DNA of 64,000 nucleotides from Streptomyces sp. NBC_01351 (GCF_036237315.1 NZ_CP108356.1:2662501-2726500), one strand, 5' to 3'; positions 8,505-19,698 are shown, counted from the first letter of the stretch. The notes: generated by a model not told the origin, from the letters alone. A program made the numbers and translations.

Positions 8505-9360
8505 CGGGCCGGTCCTCCTCCAGCAGGTCGTCCAGGTACTCCCACAGCACCTCGGGCAGCGCGGCGCGGTCCAGGGTGCGCAGCACGGCGAACGCCGGCT
8601 CGTCCAGGTACCGGCCCAGTTCGTTCAGAGCGTGCAGGTGCGCCTCCATCGCGCCCGGGTCCTGCTCCCGTACGGCGGCCAGCGCCAGCGCCCCGCACAG
8701 GTAGCGGCCGACCTCCGGCTTCCAGGAGTCCGGCCAGTCCGAGGCCTCGTTGGCGGCGAGCTCCCGCACCCGGGGGTCGGGTGAGCGGAGCCCTGCCGCG
8801 TGGGCCCGGGAGCCGGGGTCGGCATCCAGGGTGTCGCCGTGGGCCAGGTCCCGCGCGCCGGGTCCGGACAGCGTCAGCCGCGCCGTCAGGCCGGGGGACA
8901 GCAGGTCGACTTCCCGCCCGACGAACTCGATGCGTTCCAGCCGCACCCACGCCCCGCCGGGGGTGCGCAGCCCGAGCCCGGGGTGAGGGGCGCCGCGCAG
9001 GGTGCGCACGACGACTCGTTTCGCGTCGCCCACGGGCTCCGGCAGGCCGTGGAGCTGTAGCCGGGCCGCCCTCGCCAGCAGCCGCGCCAGGGCTGGCGAC
9101 TCCGTACGCAGTTGTGCGAGGTGGTGCAGTTCGGTGTCGTCCAGGGCCGGTTCGACGCACGGCAGGGCGTCGAGCAGCGCCGCGAGGGCGTCCGGGTCGT
9201 CCTCCCGCAGGGCGGCCGCGGCCAGCGCGGAGGCCAGGCGCCGTTCCGCCGCCGGGGGCCACACCGTCACCGTCGCCGCCCGTGCGGCCGCCTCCCGCAT
9301 CCGGGGGTCGGCAGAGGCAAGTTGGGCCGTGATCAATTCCTGCGGGTCATCGATACGCAT
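8491..9360 (-). CDS. Alpha-helical protein of unknown function
   Basis: 289 residues beginning MRIDDPQELITAQLASADPRMREAAARAATV. The first and last thirds are Ala/Leu-rich helical segments with HEAT-like spacing (for example SPDPRVRELAANEA), around a central portion with beta character (residues about 110-180, GGAWVRLERIEFVGREVDLL). No catalytic motif, signal or membrane segment is visible, so it is likely a cytoplasmic scaffold or binding protein. Its start codon is 17 bases from that of the divergent ADP-ribosylglycohydrolase gene, and its end overlaps the 41-residue gene. Codon usage is normal for the genome. I do not recognise a named family. Confidence 0.7.
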   Translation of the reverse strand: MRIDDPQELITAQLASADPRMREAAARAATVTVWPPAAERRLASALAAAALREDDPDALAALLDALPCVEPALDDTELHHLAQLRTESPALARLLARAARLQLHGLPEPVGDAKRVVVRTLRGAPHPGLGLRTPGGAWVRLERIEFVGREVDLLSPGLTARLTLSGPGARDLAHGDTLDADPGSRAHAAGLRSPDPRVRELAANEASDWPDSWKPEVGRYLCGALALAAVREQDPGAMEAHLHALNELGRYLDEPAFAVLRTLDRAALPEVLWEYLDDLLEEDRPDAVR

Positions 9361-9377
9361 GTGGCAGTGTCGCCCAT
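9361..9377. promoter_or_regulatory. 17-base divergent start region (overlapping promoters)
   Basis: Only 17 bases separate the start codons of two divergent genes and neither has a ribosome binding site. Each promoter must therefore lie at least partly inside the other gene, and both mRNAs are probably leaderless. Confidence 0.5.
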
Positions 9378-10295
9378 ATGAACGATCGAGGCGTGGACGT
9401 GGCCCGGCACAGCCTGGAGGGGTTGGTGCTCGGGGATGCCTTCGGGCAGAGCTGGTTCGTGCGGGATGCCGCGGCCGGGGAGCGGTGGCTGGCCGGGCGG
9501 GTGTTGCGTTCGGGGCCGTGGAAGTGGACCGACGACGCGGCGATGGCGCTCGTGCTGTACGGGCACCTGACCCGGCACGGGGAGGTCCGCCCCGGCGAGC
9601 TGGCCGGGGACTTCGCCGCCGAGTACGCGCGGGATCCGTACCGCCAGTACGGGGCGTCGATGCACGAGGTGCTGGAGCGGATCGGGGCCGGGGAGGACTG
9701 GCGGACCGTCACCGGGGAGCAGTTCGGCGGGCAGGGCTCCTGGGGCAACGGGGCGGCGATGCGGGTGGCTCCGCTCGGGGCCTGGTTCCACCGCGACCTC
9801 GGCGCGGTGGTGGAGCAGGCGCGGCTCTCGGCGCTGGCCACGCACGCGCATCCGCAGGCCGTGGCCGGGGCGGTCGCCGTGGCGGTCGCGGCCGCGCTGG
9901 CGGCGGCCGGCCGGGGCGGCGCGGCTCCGCAGCGGCCCGGCTTCCTGCGGGAGGTGGCCGACCTGGTGCCGGAGGGGGAGGTCCGGGACCTCGTCCTCGT
10001 GGCGGCCGAGTTGCCCGCGGGGACGACGGTGCGGGAGGCGGCGGAGCGGCTGGGGTCGGGGTGGCGGATCTCGGCGCCGGACACCGTGCCGTTCGCCCTG
10101 TGGTGCGCCGCCGGGCAGCCGGACGATCTGCCCGAGGCGCTCTGGCGGACCCTGGAGGGGTGGGGCGACCGCGACACCACGTGCGCGATCGTGGGCGGTG
10201 TGGTCGCGGCCCGGACCGGGTTGGCCGCCGTCCCGGCCGAGTGGCGGGCCAGCGCCGAGCCACTACCGCTGCGCGCCCCCGGGCGCCGCGGCTGA
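9378..10295 (+). CDS. ADP-ribosylglycohydrolase family protein (DraG/ARH type)
   Basis: 305 residues with the family signatures in order: the opening helix SLEGLVLGDAFGQSW, the metal-site motif WTDDAAMALVL (usually TDDT), GSWGNGAAMRVAPLGAWF in the middle and THAHPQAVAGAVAVAVA. These Asp-rich sites bind two Mg ions in ADP-ribosylhydrolases that remove ADP-ribose from proteins or small molecules. Substrate cannot be told from sequence. The replacement of Thr by Ala after the TDD pair is common among relatives. The last 33 bases overlap the remnant AraC gene on the other strand. It pairs divergently with the helical protein at 8491, suggesting joint regulation. Confidence 0.88.
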   Translation: MNDRGVDVARHSLEGLVLGDAFGQSWFVRDAAAGERWLAGRVLRSGPWKWTDDAAMALVLYGHLTRHGEVRPGELAGDFAAEYARDPYRQYGASMHEVLERIGAGEDWRTVTGEQFGGQGSWGNGAAMRVAPLGAWFHRDLGAVVEQARLSALATHAHPQAVAGAVAVAVAAALAAAGRGGAAPQRPGFLREVADLVPEGEVRDLVLVAAELPAGTTVREAAERLGSGWRISAPDTVPFALWCAAGQPDDLPEALWRTLEGWGDRDTTCAIVGGVVAARTGLAAVPAEWRASAEPLPLRAPGRRG

Positions 10296-10505
10296 CGCCG
10301 CCGCGTTCGCGCGCTGCTCGCTCGGGGTGATCCCGTACGCCTCGCGGAAGGCGCGGCTGAAGACGGCCGCGCTGCCGAAGCCCCAGCGGGCGGCGATGGC
10401 GCCGATGGGGCGGGTGAGCAGCTCGGGGCGGGAGAGGTCGGCGCGGCAGCGGTCGAGGCGGCGCAGGCGGATGGTCGCGGCGACGCTCACCGCGGCCGAG
10501 GACAT
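10263..10505 (-). pseudogene. AraC-family regulator, C-terminal remnant
   Basis: The frame from 10505 encodes only the last helices of an AraC DNA-binding domain (VAATIRLRRLDRCRADLS..., then IGAIAARWGFGSAAVFSRAFREAYGITPSEQR). The sensor domain and the first helix-turn-helix (which normally precedes the VAATIR segment with a SLYRIF-type motif) are absent upstream in every frame. A functional AraC protein needs two helix-turn-helix units, so I read this as a deletion remnant. No ribosome site is evident before 10505. Confidence 0.75.
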
Positions 10506-10840
10506 TTTCGACCACATCTTCCAAGACCCCCGCACACCACATCGGCCACTCCGGCCGCTCCCGCCACTCGGGACGACAGGAGCATTGTCGCCCGCACTCC
10601 CCTCACGAACGCTTCTGCGACACCGACTTGACGGAGCCTCGGCGGATGCGGACCCGGCTCTTGGTATCGACCGTGCCAGTACGTACGAGTAGTTAACCAA
10701 GCACCCGGATTGGGCGGGGCGAGAGTGGGAAGGGCTCCCCGGGTACACGCGATGCACGCACGACGCACGCGCCGTACACGCACGGCGCACCCGCCCACCC
10801 CCTCTCCCCGCCACCCGAGTGAACGCGGACAGGAGCGGCC
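10506..10840. other. Region upstream of the glgE operon
   Basis: About 335 bases with no supported gene. It should carry the promoter of the glgE operon. A TTGACG hexamer near 10630 and a TAGTTA near 10690 are visible but not at canonical spacing. The stretch 10745-10800 is an alternating GCAC/ACGC-rich repeat-like tract. Confidence 0.35.
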
Positions 10841-10969
10841 ATGCCCGCAGCCCAGCCGTCCCTTGAGCGGCTAGAAACAGAGCGAACAGAGCGTGCACTA
10901 CCGGCCGTGATACCGGCCGGCCTGTTGTCACCGAGCCCTGCGAACTGCCCCCAGGTGATCCCATCATGA
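10841..10969 (+). CDS. Possible 42-residue leader ORF coupled to glgE
   Basis: An ATG at 10841 preceded by GGACAGGAGCGGCC (a good ribosome site) opens a 42-codon frame, MPAAQPSLERLETERTERAL and onward, whose TGA overlaps the glgE ATG in an ATGA junction. That arrangement would couple glgE translation to the leader. Against a functional protein, third positions are only about 63 percent G/C and the frame contains uncommon codons (CTA twice, ATA). It may be a regulatory leader peptide or chance. Confidence 0.35.
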   Translation: MPAAQPSLERLETERTERALPAVIPAGLLSPSPANCPQVIPS

Positions 10970-12956
10970 TCGGTCGCATTCCCGTGCTGGACGTCCGCCC
11001 CGCCGTCGACTGCGGCGCCAGACCCGCCAAGGCGGTCGTGGACGAGGTCTTCGAGATTTCCGCGAGCGTGTTCCGCGAGGGGCACGACGCCCTCGCGGCC
11101 CACGTCGTGCTCCGTGATCCGAGCGGACGGCTGCGGCCGCCCGTGCCGCTGCGCGAGCTCGCCCCCGGCACCGACCGGTGGGGGGCCCGGGTCTCCGCCG
11201 AGGTCGAGGGGAGGTGGACGTACACCGTCGAGGCGTGGAGCGACCCGGTGGCCACCTGGCGGGCGCACGCCGCGATCAAGATCCCCGCCGGGATCGACAC
11301 CGGGCTGACGCTCCTGGAGGGCGCCGAGCTCTACACCCGGGCCGCCGCCAGGCTTCCCAAGCGCGACGGCCGCGATGCCGTGCTGGCCGCCGCCGAGGTC
11401 ATGCGGGACGACGACCGCGAGGTGGACGTCCGGTACGCGGCCGCGCTCGACCCGGACGTGGACGCCGCCCTCCGGAAGAAGCCGCTGCGCGAGCTGGTCA
11501 CCGCGGCCAAGCCGCTGCCGCTGCTGATCGAGCGCAAACGGGCGCTCTTCGGCTCCTGGTACGAGATGTTCCCCCGGTCGGAGGGGGCGGTGGTCGAGCC
11601 CGGCGAGGCGCCGGTCAGCGGGACGTTCCGGACGGCCGCCGAGCGGCTGCCCGCGATCGCCGCGATGGGCTTCGACGTGGTGTACCTGCCGCCCATCCAC
11701 CCGATCGGCTCCACCTACCGCAAGGGCCCGAACAACACGCTCTCCGCCGGGTGTTGGGATCCGGGGGTGCCCTGGGCGATCGGGTCCACCGAGGGCGGGC
11801 ACGACGCCGTCCACCCCGACCTCGGCACGATCGAGGACTTCGACGCGTTCGTCGCGCGCGCCCGCGAGCTGCGCCTGGAGATCGCACTGGACTTCGCCCT
11901 CCAGTGCTCCCCCGACCACCCGTGGGTGGAGAAGCACCCGGACTGGTTCCGTCACCGTGCCGACGGCACGATCGCGTACGCCGAGAACCCGCCGAAGAAG
12001 TACCAGGACATCTACCCGATCCACTTCGACACCGACATGGCCGGGATCGTCGAGGAGACCGTGCGGATCCTGCGGTACTGGATGGACCACGGCGTGCGCA
12101 TCTTCCGTGTCGACAATCCGCACACCAAACCGGTGGTCTTCTGGCAGAAGGTGATCGCGGACATCAACAAGTCCGATCCGGACGTCATCTTCCTGGCGGA
12201 GGCCTTCACCCGGCCCGCGATGATGCGCGCGCTGGCCTCCGTCGGTTTCCAGCAGTCGTACACGTACTTCACCTGGCGCAACACCAAGGCCGAGCTCACC
12301 GAGTACCTGACCGAGCTCGCCGACACCCCCTCGGCCTCGGTCATGCGGCCGAACTTCTTCGTGAACACCCCCGACATCCTCCACGAGTACCTCCAGAAGG
12401 GCGGCCGCCCCGCCTTCGAGGTGCGCGCGGTGCTCGCCGCCACCCTCTCCCCCGCCTGGGGGATCTACGCCGGCTACGAGCTCTGCGAGAACACCCCGGT
12501 GCGGGAGGGCAGCGAGGAGTACCTGGACTCCGAGAAGTACGAGCTGAGGCCGCGCGACTGGGCCGCCGCCGACCGCGAGGGCCGCACCATCGCCCCGCTG
12601 ATCACCTCCCTGAACCGGCTGCGCCGCCGCAACCCCGCGCTCCAGCAACTGCGCGACATCCACTTCCACCCGACCGACAACGAACAGGTGATCGCCTATT
12701 CGAAGCACGCGGGAGCCAATTCCGTACTGGTGGTCGTCAACCTCGATCCGCACCACACCCAGGAGGCGACGGTCTCGTTGGACATGCCGGTACTCGGCCT
12801 CGACTGGCACGGGTCCCTCGCTGTGCGAGACGAGCTCACCGGCGAGACCTATCACTGGGGCAGGGCGAACTACGTGCGCCTAGAGCCGGGCCGTACGCCC
12901 GCGCACGTACTGGCCGCTCTGCGACCGTCCCCGCCCACCGGAGGGTCACCCACCAC

Positions 12957-12960
<4 letters not shown>
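10966..12960 (+). CDS. glgE: Alpha-1,4-glucan:maltose-1-phosphate maltosyltransferase
   Basis: 664 residues; a GH13 subfamily 3 enzyme that transfers maltosyl units from alpha-maltose-1-phosphate to the end of a glucan chain. An N-terminal beta-sandwich ([21 protein letters not shown]) is followed by a long helical insert and the barrel. Typical motifs are [28 protein letters not shown] (nucleophile Asp383) and FLAEAFTRP (acid Glu412). The start has AGGTGAT upstream and overlaps the leader ORF. The gene overlaps treS by ATGA. In Streptomyces, GlgE-made glucan accumulates during development (family knowledge); no developmental signal is provable here. Confidence 0.95.
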
Positions 12961-14675
<1,715 letters not shown>

Positions 14676-14833
14676 CGGGCCGCCGAGTACGGGGCGGGCA
14701 GCTCGAACGGGTCAATCGCCCGCCCCTGTACGGATCATTCCGACCCGACACCCCCACATACCGGAGAAGCAACTGCCGCACATCCGGGACACTCTGCGCA
14801 TTCTGTGACGGCCCGGGGAAAGGACGCGACGCC

Positions 14834-16321
14834 ATGTCGGAGGCTGCATCCGCCCGGAACCGGCTGACCGCCGACCGGGCCGCCGGGATCGGCCCGCTCG
14901 AACAAATGCTGCGGGCCTGGCTGCCCGCGCAGCGCTGGTTCGCGGGCAAGGGCCGCGCCATCAGCAGGCTCAGGGCCGTCTCGGCGGCCGAGCTGCTGCC
15001 GCCGGGCTCCACCCCCGGTCTGCTGCACGTGCTCCTCGACGTCGACGGGGACTGCTACCAGCTCCTCCTGGGCATCCGCCCCTCCCCGCTGCCGCCGGCC
15101 CTCGCGCCCGCCCTGATCGGACACGCCGAGGACGGCCCGTACCGGGGCCGGGCGGTGTACGAGGCGCTGGGCGACCCGCGGCTCGCGGCGATGTTGCTGG
15201 AACGGTTGCGCTCCCCCGGCGCGCTCGGTCCGCTGCGCTTCGACCGGGACCCGGGGGCGCCGATCCCGGCCGGGCTCGCGCCCCGGCCGCTGTCCGGCGA
15301 GCAGACCAACTCCTCGCTGATCTACGGGGACGCGTACATCCTGAAGGTGTTCCGCCGGGTCGGCCCCGGGATCAACCCCGACCTGGAGCTGCCCCGGGCG
15401 CTGGCCGCCGCCGGCTGCTCCCGCGTCCCGGCGCCCGTCGCCTGGTACGAGGCGGAGCTGCCTGGGGGTCCTCCCCCTGGCTCCGCCGGGGGGACCCCCA
15501 CCAGCGGTAGCTGGGGGAGCAGCGAGCCGCTGACCCTGGGCGTGCTCCAGCCGTACCTGCGCGGCTCCGACGACGGCTGGCAGCTGGCGCTGCGCCGGCT
15601 CGGTGCGGGGGCCGACTTCACCGCCGAGGCGCACGCCCTGGGCCGGGCCACCGCCGAGGTGCACAGCGCGCTGGCCTCGGCCCTGCCCACCCTCGCGCTC
15701 GGCCCGGAGCAGACGGCCCGGCTGGCCGCCGGGATGACGGCCCGGCTGGCCGCCACCGCCCGGGAAGTACCGTCCCTGCGGCCGTACGAGGCGGGGCTGC
15801 GGGGGGCCTTCGACGCGCTGGCCGCCTCCCGCGGAGCGGGGGTGCCGGCCCAGCGGATCCACGGGGACCTGCACCTCGGCCAGACCCTGCGCACCCTCGA
15901 CGGCTCCTGGGCGCTGATCGACTTCGAGGGCGAGCCGGCCCGGCCGCTGGCGGACCGGCGCCGCCCCGAACCGGCCGTGCGCGACATCGCGGGGATACTG
16001 CGCTCCTTCGACTACGCGGCCCGCTCGCACCGGCCGTTCGCCCCGGCCTGGGCGGACGACTGCCGGGCCGCGTTCTGCGAGGGCTACGCCCGAACCACCG
16101 GCCGCGACCCGCGCGAGGATCCCGTACTGCTGCGCGCGTACGAGACCGACAAGGCGGTGTACGAGGCCCGATACGAGGCCCGGCACCGCCCCGACTGGCT
16201 GCACGTCCCGATGGCGGCGATCCGCCGGCTGTCGGAGCCGCAGCGTCCCGCCCACCGCATGCCCCCGCCCAGCCCGGGCAGCACCCCCCACCCGAAGCCC
16301 CCGAGGAGGCCGCTCGCGTGA
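14834..16321 (+). CDS. mak: Maltokinase (Pep2 type) with an in-frame repeat insertion
   Basis: 495 residues; phosphorylates maltose with ATP to maltose-1-phosphate for GlgE. Start ATG at 14834 with GAAAGGA upstream. The fold is aminoglycoside-phosphotransferase-like: [12 protein letters not shown] near the N-terminus, the segment [20 protein letters not shown], catalytic [11 protein letters not shown] and metal-binding [16 protein letters not shown]. Residues about 210-229 ([18 protein letters not shown]) are encoded by a palindromic repeat (15464-15519) inserted between ELP and the conserved [10 protein letters not shown] segment, making it longer than usual relatives by roughly 20 residues. 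The frame is kept and all catalytic motifs are intact, so it is probably active. It overlaps glgB by GTGA. Confidence 0.92.
   Translation: MSEAASARNRLTADRAAGIGPLEQMLRAWLPAQRWFAGKGRAISRLRAVSAAELLPPGSTPGLLHVLLDVDGDCYQLLLGIRPSPLPPALAPALIGHAEDGPYRGRAVYEALGDPRLAAMLLERLRSPGALGPLRFDRDPGAPIPAGLAPRPLSGEQTNSSLIYGDAYILKVFRRVGPGINPDLELPRALAAAGCSRVPAPVAWYEAELPGGPPPGSAGGTPTSGSWGSSEPLTLGVLQPYLRGSDDGWQLALRRLGAGADFTAEAHALGRATAEVHSALASALPTLALGPEQTARLAAGMTARLAATAREVPSLRPYEAGLRGAFDALAASRGAGVPAQRIHGDLHLGQTLRTLDGSWALIDFEGEPARPLADRRRPEPAVRDIAGILRSFDYAARSHRPFAPAWADDCRAAFCEGYARTTGRDPREDPVLLRAYETDKAVYEARYEARHRPDWLHVPMAAIRRLSEPQRPAHRMPPPSPGSTPHPKPPRRPLA
15464..15519. repeat. Palindromic repeat inserted in frame in mak
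   Basis: CTGGGGGTCCTCCCCCTGG, then CTCCGCCGGGGGGACCCCC, then CCAGCGGTAGCTGGGGGAG. The last 19 bases are identical to the ends of the repeats at 4019-4049 and 38189-38219. The element can fold into one or two hairpins and codes for a Gly/Pro/Ser-rich stretch absent from the family. Confidence 0.8.
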
Positions 16322-18612
16322 GCGCCGCACGACAGCCGTCACCGACCGTCCGCGACGAATCCGCCGCACCCGTACCGGCGGCGGCGAAGAAGGCGGCCCG
16401 CCCCCCGCGGGCCCGCCGCGCCGCCCCTCCGCACGGGGTCCGGCAGGCGCCCGCGCTCGGCGGTGAGGAACGGGCCCGGCTGCTGGAGGGCCGCCACCAC
16501 GATCCGCACTCCGTGCTCGGCGCCCGTACCCAGCGGGGCGGGGTGGCCTTCCGCGTGCTGCGCCCCTACGCCAAGGCGGTGACCATCGTCGCCAAGGGGC
16601 TGCGCGCCGAGCTGTTCGACGAGGGCGACGGGCTGTTCGCCGGGCTCCTGCCGCTGACCGGGGTGCCGGAGTACCGGCTGCTGGTCACGTACGACAGCGA
16701 CGAGATCGAGGTGCACGACCCCTACCGCTTCCTGCCCGCGATCGGCGAGCTGGACCTGCACCTGATCGGCGAGGGCCGGCACGAGCAGCTGTGGAAGGCG
16801 CTGGGCGCCGAGCCGATGGAGCACCAGGGCGTGGCCGGCACCCGGTTCACGGTGTGGGCGCCGAACGCCCAGGGGGTCAGGCTCACCGGGGACTTCTCGT
16901 ACTGGGACTCCGTCGCCTATCCGATGCGCTCGCTGGGCTCCACGGGCGTGTGGGAGCTGTTCCTGCCGGGTGTGGGCGTGGGCGCGCTGTACAAGTACGA
17001 CGTCACCCGCCCCGACGGCAGCCACACCCTGCGTGCCGACCCGATGGCCCGCTCGGCGGAGGTGCCCCCGGCGAACGCCTCGGTGGTCACCGCCTCCCGG
17101 TACGCGTGGCAGGACGCCGAGTGGATGGAGCGGCGCGGGGCCCGGCCGCCGCACCAGGCGCCGTTCTCGGTGTACGAGGTGCACCTGGCGTCCTGGCGGC
17201 CGGGGCTCTCGTACCGGCAGCTGGCGGAGCAGCTCCCGGCGTACGTGAAGGAGCTGGGCTTCACGCACGTGGAGCTGATGCCGGTGGCGGAGCATCCCTT
17301 CGGCGGCTCGTGGGGCTACCAGGTCACCGGCTTCTACGCGCCGACCTCGCGGATGGGCTCCCCGGACGATTTCCGCCTGCTGGTGGACGCTCTGCACCGG
17401 GCGGGGATCGGGGTGATCGTCGACTGGGTGCCGGCGCACTTCCCGCGCGACGACTGGGCGCTGGCCGAGTTCGACGGCCGGCCGCTGTACGAGCACCACG
17501 ACCCGCAGCGGGCCGCGCACCCGGACTGGGGGACGCTGGAGTTCGACTACGGCCGCAAGGAGGTCCGCAACTTCCTCGTCGCCAACGCCGTGTACTGGTG
17601 CGAGGAGTTCCACGTCGACGGACTGCGCGTGGACGCGGTCGCCTCGATGCTCTACCTCGACTACTCGCGCTCCGAGGGCCAGTGGACGCCCAACGAGCAC
17701 GGCGGGCGGGAGAACCTGGACGCGGTGGCGTTCCTCCAGGAGATGAACGCCACCGTCTACCGGCGCTGCCCGGGCGTGGTGACGATCGCCGAGGAGTCCA
17801 CGGCCTGGGAGGGCGTGACGCGGCCGACGGACGCGGGCGGGCTGGGCTTCGGGCTGAAGTGGAACATGGGCTGGATGCACGACACCCTGCGCTACATGTC
17901 GAAGGAGTCGGTGCACCGCAAGTACCACCACCACGACATGACCTTCGGGATGATCTACGCCTTCAGCGAGAACTACGTGCTGCCGATCTCGCACGACGAG
18001 GTGGTGCACGGCAAGGGCTCGCTGGTGTCGAAGATGCCCGGTGAGGACTGGTGGCAGAAGCGGGCCGCGCACCGGGCGTACCTGGGCTTCATGTGGGCCC
18101 ACCCGGGCAAGCAGCTGTTGTTCATGGGGCAGGAGTTCGCGCAGGGTTCGGAGTGGTCGGAGGTGTACGGGCCGGACTGGTGGCTGCTGGACGACTCGTA
18201 CGCGGCGGCCGGCGACCACCGGGGCGTACGGAGCCTCGTGCGCGATCTGAACCGTACGTACACGGCGGCGCCCGCCCTGTGGGAGCGGGACACCGTGCCG
18301 GAGGGCTTCGCCTGGGTGGAGGCGGACGCGGCGGAGGACAACGTCTTCGCCTTCCTGCGGTACGCGCAGGACGGCTCGCAGCTCCTCGCGGTGTCGAACT
18401 TCTCGCCGGTGGTCCGGCACGGGTACCGCATCGGGGTGCCGGAGGAGGTACCGCTGTGGCGGGAGGTGCTCAACACCGACCAGGAGCTCTACGGCGGCAG
18501 CGGCGTCCACCACGCGCGGGCGCTGCGGCCCGAGCCGGTGCCGGCGCAGGGGCGCCCGGCCAGCCTGCGCCTGACGCTCCCGCCCCTGGCCACCCTCTGG
18601 CTCAGGCCGTAG
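16318..18612 (+). CDS. glgB: 1,4-alpha-glucan branching enzyme
   Basis: 764 residues; creates alpha-1,6 branches in the glucan made by GlgE. A Streptomyces-type N-terminal extension (about 45 residues rich in Ala/Pro/Arg) precedes two beta domains ([30 protein letters not shown]) and the GH13 barrel. Catalytic motifs are [17 protein letters not shown] (Asp439), TIAEEST (Glu492-493) and ISHDEVVHG (Asp560). The GTG start overlaps the mak stop, so the two are translationally coupled. Its end overlaps the thioredoxin gene on the opposite strand by 11 bases, leaving no room for a separate terminator. Confidence 0.96.
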   Translation: MSAARQPSPTVRDESAAPVPAAAKKAARPPRARRAAPPHGVRQAPALGGEERARLLEGRHHDPHSVLGARTQRGGVAFRVLRPYAKAVTIVAKGLRAELFDEGDGLFAGLLPLTGVPEYRLLVTYDSDEIEVHDPYRFLPAIGELDLHLIGEGRHEQLWKALGAEPMEHQGVAGTRFTVWAPNAQGVRLTGDFSYWDSVAYPMRSLGSTGVWELFLPGVGVGALYKYDVTRPDGSHTLRADPMARSAEVPPANASVVTASRYAWQDAEWMERRGARPPHQAPFSVYEVHLASWRPGLSYRQLAEQLPAYVKELGFTHVELMPVAEHPFGGSWGYQVTGFYAPTSRMGSPDDFRLLVDALHRAGIGVIVDWVPAHFPRDDWALAEFDGRPLYEHHDPQRAAHPDWGTLEFDYGRKEVRNFLVANAVYWCEEFHVDGLRVDAVASMLYLDYSRSEGQWTPNEHGGRENLDAVAFLQEMNATVYRRCPGVVTIAEESTAWEGVTRPTDAGGLGFGLKWNMGWMHDTLRYMSKESVHRKYHHHDMTFGMIYAFSENYVLPISHDEVVHGKGSLVSKMPGEDWWQKRAAHRAYLGFMWAHPGKQLLFMGQEFAQGSEWSEVYGPDWWLLDDSYAAAGDHRGVRSLVRDLNRTYTAAPALWERDTVPEGFAWVEADAAEDNVFAFLRYAQDGSQLLAVSNFSPVVRHGYRIGVPEEVPLWREVLNTDQELYGGSGVHHARALRPEPVPAQGRPASLRLTLPPLATLWLRP

Positions 18613-18955
18613 CGACGGCCGCGAGCTCGTCCTCCAGCTCCTGGAGCAGCTTGCGCTTGGCGCGCAGGCCGACCAGCTGCTTGACGGGCTCGCCGTCGCG
18701 GAACACGAGCATGGTCGGCATGGACAGCACCCCGTACCGGGCGACGGACTCGGGGTTGCCGTCCACGTCGATCTGCACGACCTTGAGCCGGTCGGCCTCC
18801 TCGGCGGCCACCGCGGAGAGCACGGGGGCGAGCTGCCGGCACGGAGGGCACCAGTCCGCGGTGAACTCCACGAGGACGGGCCGCCCCCGCTCCTCCAGCA
18901 CCTCGGCCCCGAAGTCGGCGTCGGTCACCTCGGGCACACCCTGGGCGTGGATCAT
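18602..18955 (-). CDS. Thioredoxin
   Basis: 117 residues with the redox motif ADWCPPCRQ (Cys36/Cys39) and the cis-proline segment SMPTMLVF. Start ATG at 18955 follows GAGAGGGGAAG; the open frame reaches further upstream but into the MerR stop region. It reduces disulfides in cytoplasmic proteins, and lies 20 bases downstream of a MerR regulator on the same strand, so the pair is probably one operon answering a MerR signal (redox or metal). Confidence 0.9.
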   Translation of the reverse strand: MIHAQGVPEVTDADFGAEVLEERGRPVLVEFTADWCPPCRQLAPVLSAVAAEEADRLKVVQIDVDGNPESVARYGVLSMPTMLVFRDGEPVKQLVGLRAKRKLLQELEDELAAVATA

Positions 18956-18975
18956 GTCGTCTTCCCCTCTCGTCC

Positions 18976-19368
18976 TCACGTGGTCATCTCGCAGCGCGGC
19001 ACGGCGTACTCCCCGGCGGCCGCTTCGGCCTCGGCCAGCTGCCGGGCGACCTGCTCCCGCGCGTCCACCAGCTGCCCGATCAGCGCGTCCATCTCGGCGA
19101 CCTTGCGGCGGTAGACGGCGAGCGAGGCGGGGCAGGCGTCCCCGGCGGGGTGCCCGGCCCGCAGGCAGTCCACGAAGGGCCGGGTCTCCTCCAGCTCGAA
19201 TCCGAAGTCCTGGAGCATCCGGATCTGGCGCAGCAGCCGCAGGTCGTCCTCGTCGTAGGTGCGGTAGCCGTTGCCGTTGCGCCGCGCGGGCAGCAGCCCC
19301 CGGGATTCGTAGTAGCGCAGGGTCCGCGTGCTGGTTCCGGCCCGCTCCGCCAGTTCGCCGATTCGCAT
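18976..19368 (-). CDS. MerR-family transcriptional regulator
   Basis: 130 residues. The N-terminal winged helix (MRIGELAERAGTSTRTLRYYESRGLLPARRNGNGYR) is canonical, followed by the recognition wing and a long dimerisation helix. Cys residues at about 68, 79 and 126 (DCLRAGH, DACPAS, PRCEMTT) could sense metal or redox state but do not match a named subclass exactly. The start ATG (19366-19368) has no ribosome site; the -10 box ends 6 bases before it, so the mRNA is probably leaderless. It likely controls its own promoter through the palindrome at 19383-19402 and, with it, the downstream thioredoxin. Confidence 0.9.
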   Translation of the reverse strand: MRIGELAERAGTSTRTLRYYESRGLLPARRNGNGYRTYDEDDLRLLRQIRMLQDFGFELEETRPFVDCLRAGHPAGDACPASLAVYRRKVAEMDALIGQLVDAREQVARQLAEAEAAAGEYAVPRCEMTT

Positions 19369-19374
19369 GCCCCG

Positions 19375-19405
19375 ACGCTAGTCCTTGACGCCGACGTCAA
19401 GGCAA
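19375..19405 (-). promoter_or_regulatory. MerR-type promoter with 19-base spacer and operator palindrome
   Basis: Reading the minus strand, a TTGCCT -35 (19400-19405) and a TAGCGT -10 (19375-19380) are 19 bases apart, the overlong spacing typical of MerR-activated promoters. The spacer contains a perfect palindrome, CCTTGACG-TCGG-CGTCAAGG (19383-19402). The start codon lies 6 bases beyond the -10 box. Confidence 0.75.
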
Positions 19406-19510
19406 GGAGGCGAAGGAGGCGGCGGGGGCCCTCGCCACCCCCGTATGCGAGGGCTCCCGGTAGGGGGCACGCCGAGGAGGGGAAAGTGGTTCACCTGTGA
19501 GGACCCTGTG
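19406..19510. other. Intergenic stretch right of the MerR promoter
   Basis: GC-rich bases with purine tracts (GGAGGCGAAGGAGGCGG, GAGGAGGGGAAAG). No gene is supported. It may hold the promoter for the 34-codon ORF that follows. Confidence 0.3.
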
Positions 19511-19615
19511 ATGACTCTTGCGCCGTCGGACTTTGGCTGGAACCGTAGGGTCCAGTGGATCTTCAACCGCACCGATTACCGGACAGTCGCCTCGCAGCCC
19601 GTCAAAAACGCTTAA
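19511..19615 (+). CDS. Possible 34-residue small protein followed by a hairpin
   Basis: ATG ACT CTT at 19511, with AGGA about 9 bases upstream, opens a 34-codon frame (MTLAPSDFGWNRRVQWIFNR and onward) ending TAA at 19613-19615. Third positions are about 76 percent G/C while the surrounding DNA is AT-richer, so codon bias is suggestive but weak. The stop codon runs directly into a strong hairpin with a T-rich tail, which is how a short transcript unit would end. It could equally be a small non-coding RNA. Function unknown. Confidence 0.35.
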   Translation: MTLAPSDFGWNRRVQWIFNRTDYRTVASQPVKNA

Positions 19616-19639
19616 CTCCGTAGGACTTTCCTACGAGTT
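19614..19639 (+). terminator. Stem-loop with T-rich tail
   Basis: AACT plus CGTAGGA pairs with TCCTACG plus AGTT around a CTT loop, with one bulged C. The following bases ATGGGCTTGTTTGTTTGG are unusually T-rich for this genome. It ends whatever is transcribed across 19500-19615; it could also be an operator for the HTH gene downstream. Confidence 0.55.
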
Positions 19640-19698
19640 ATGGGCTTGTTTGTTTGGTCCGTAGTCGCCACTGCCTGGCCACTTCTACGGTGTGCCCT

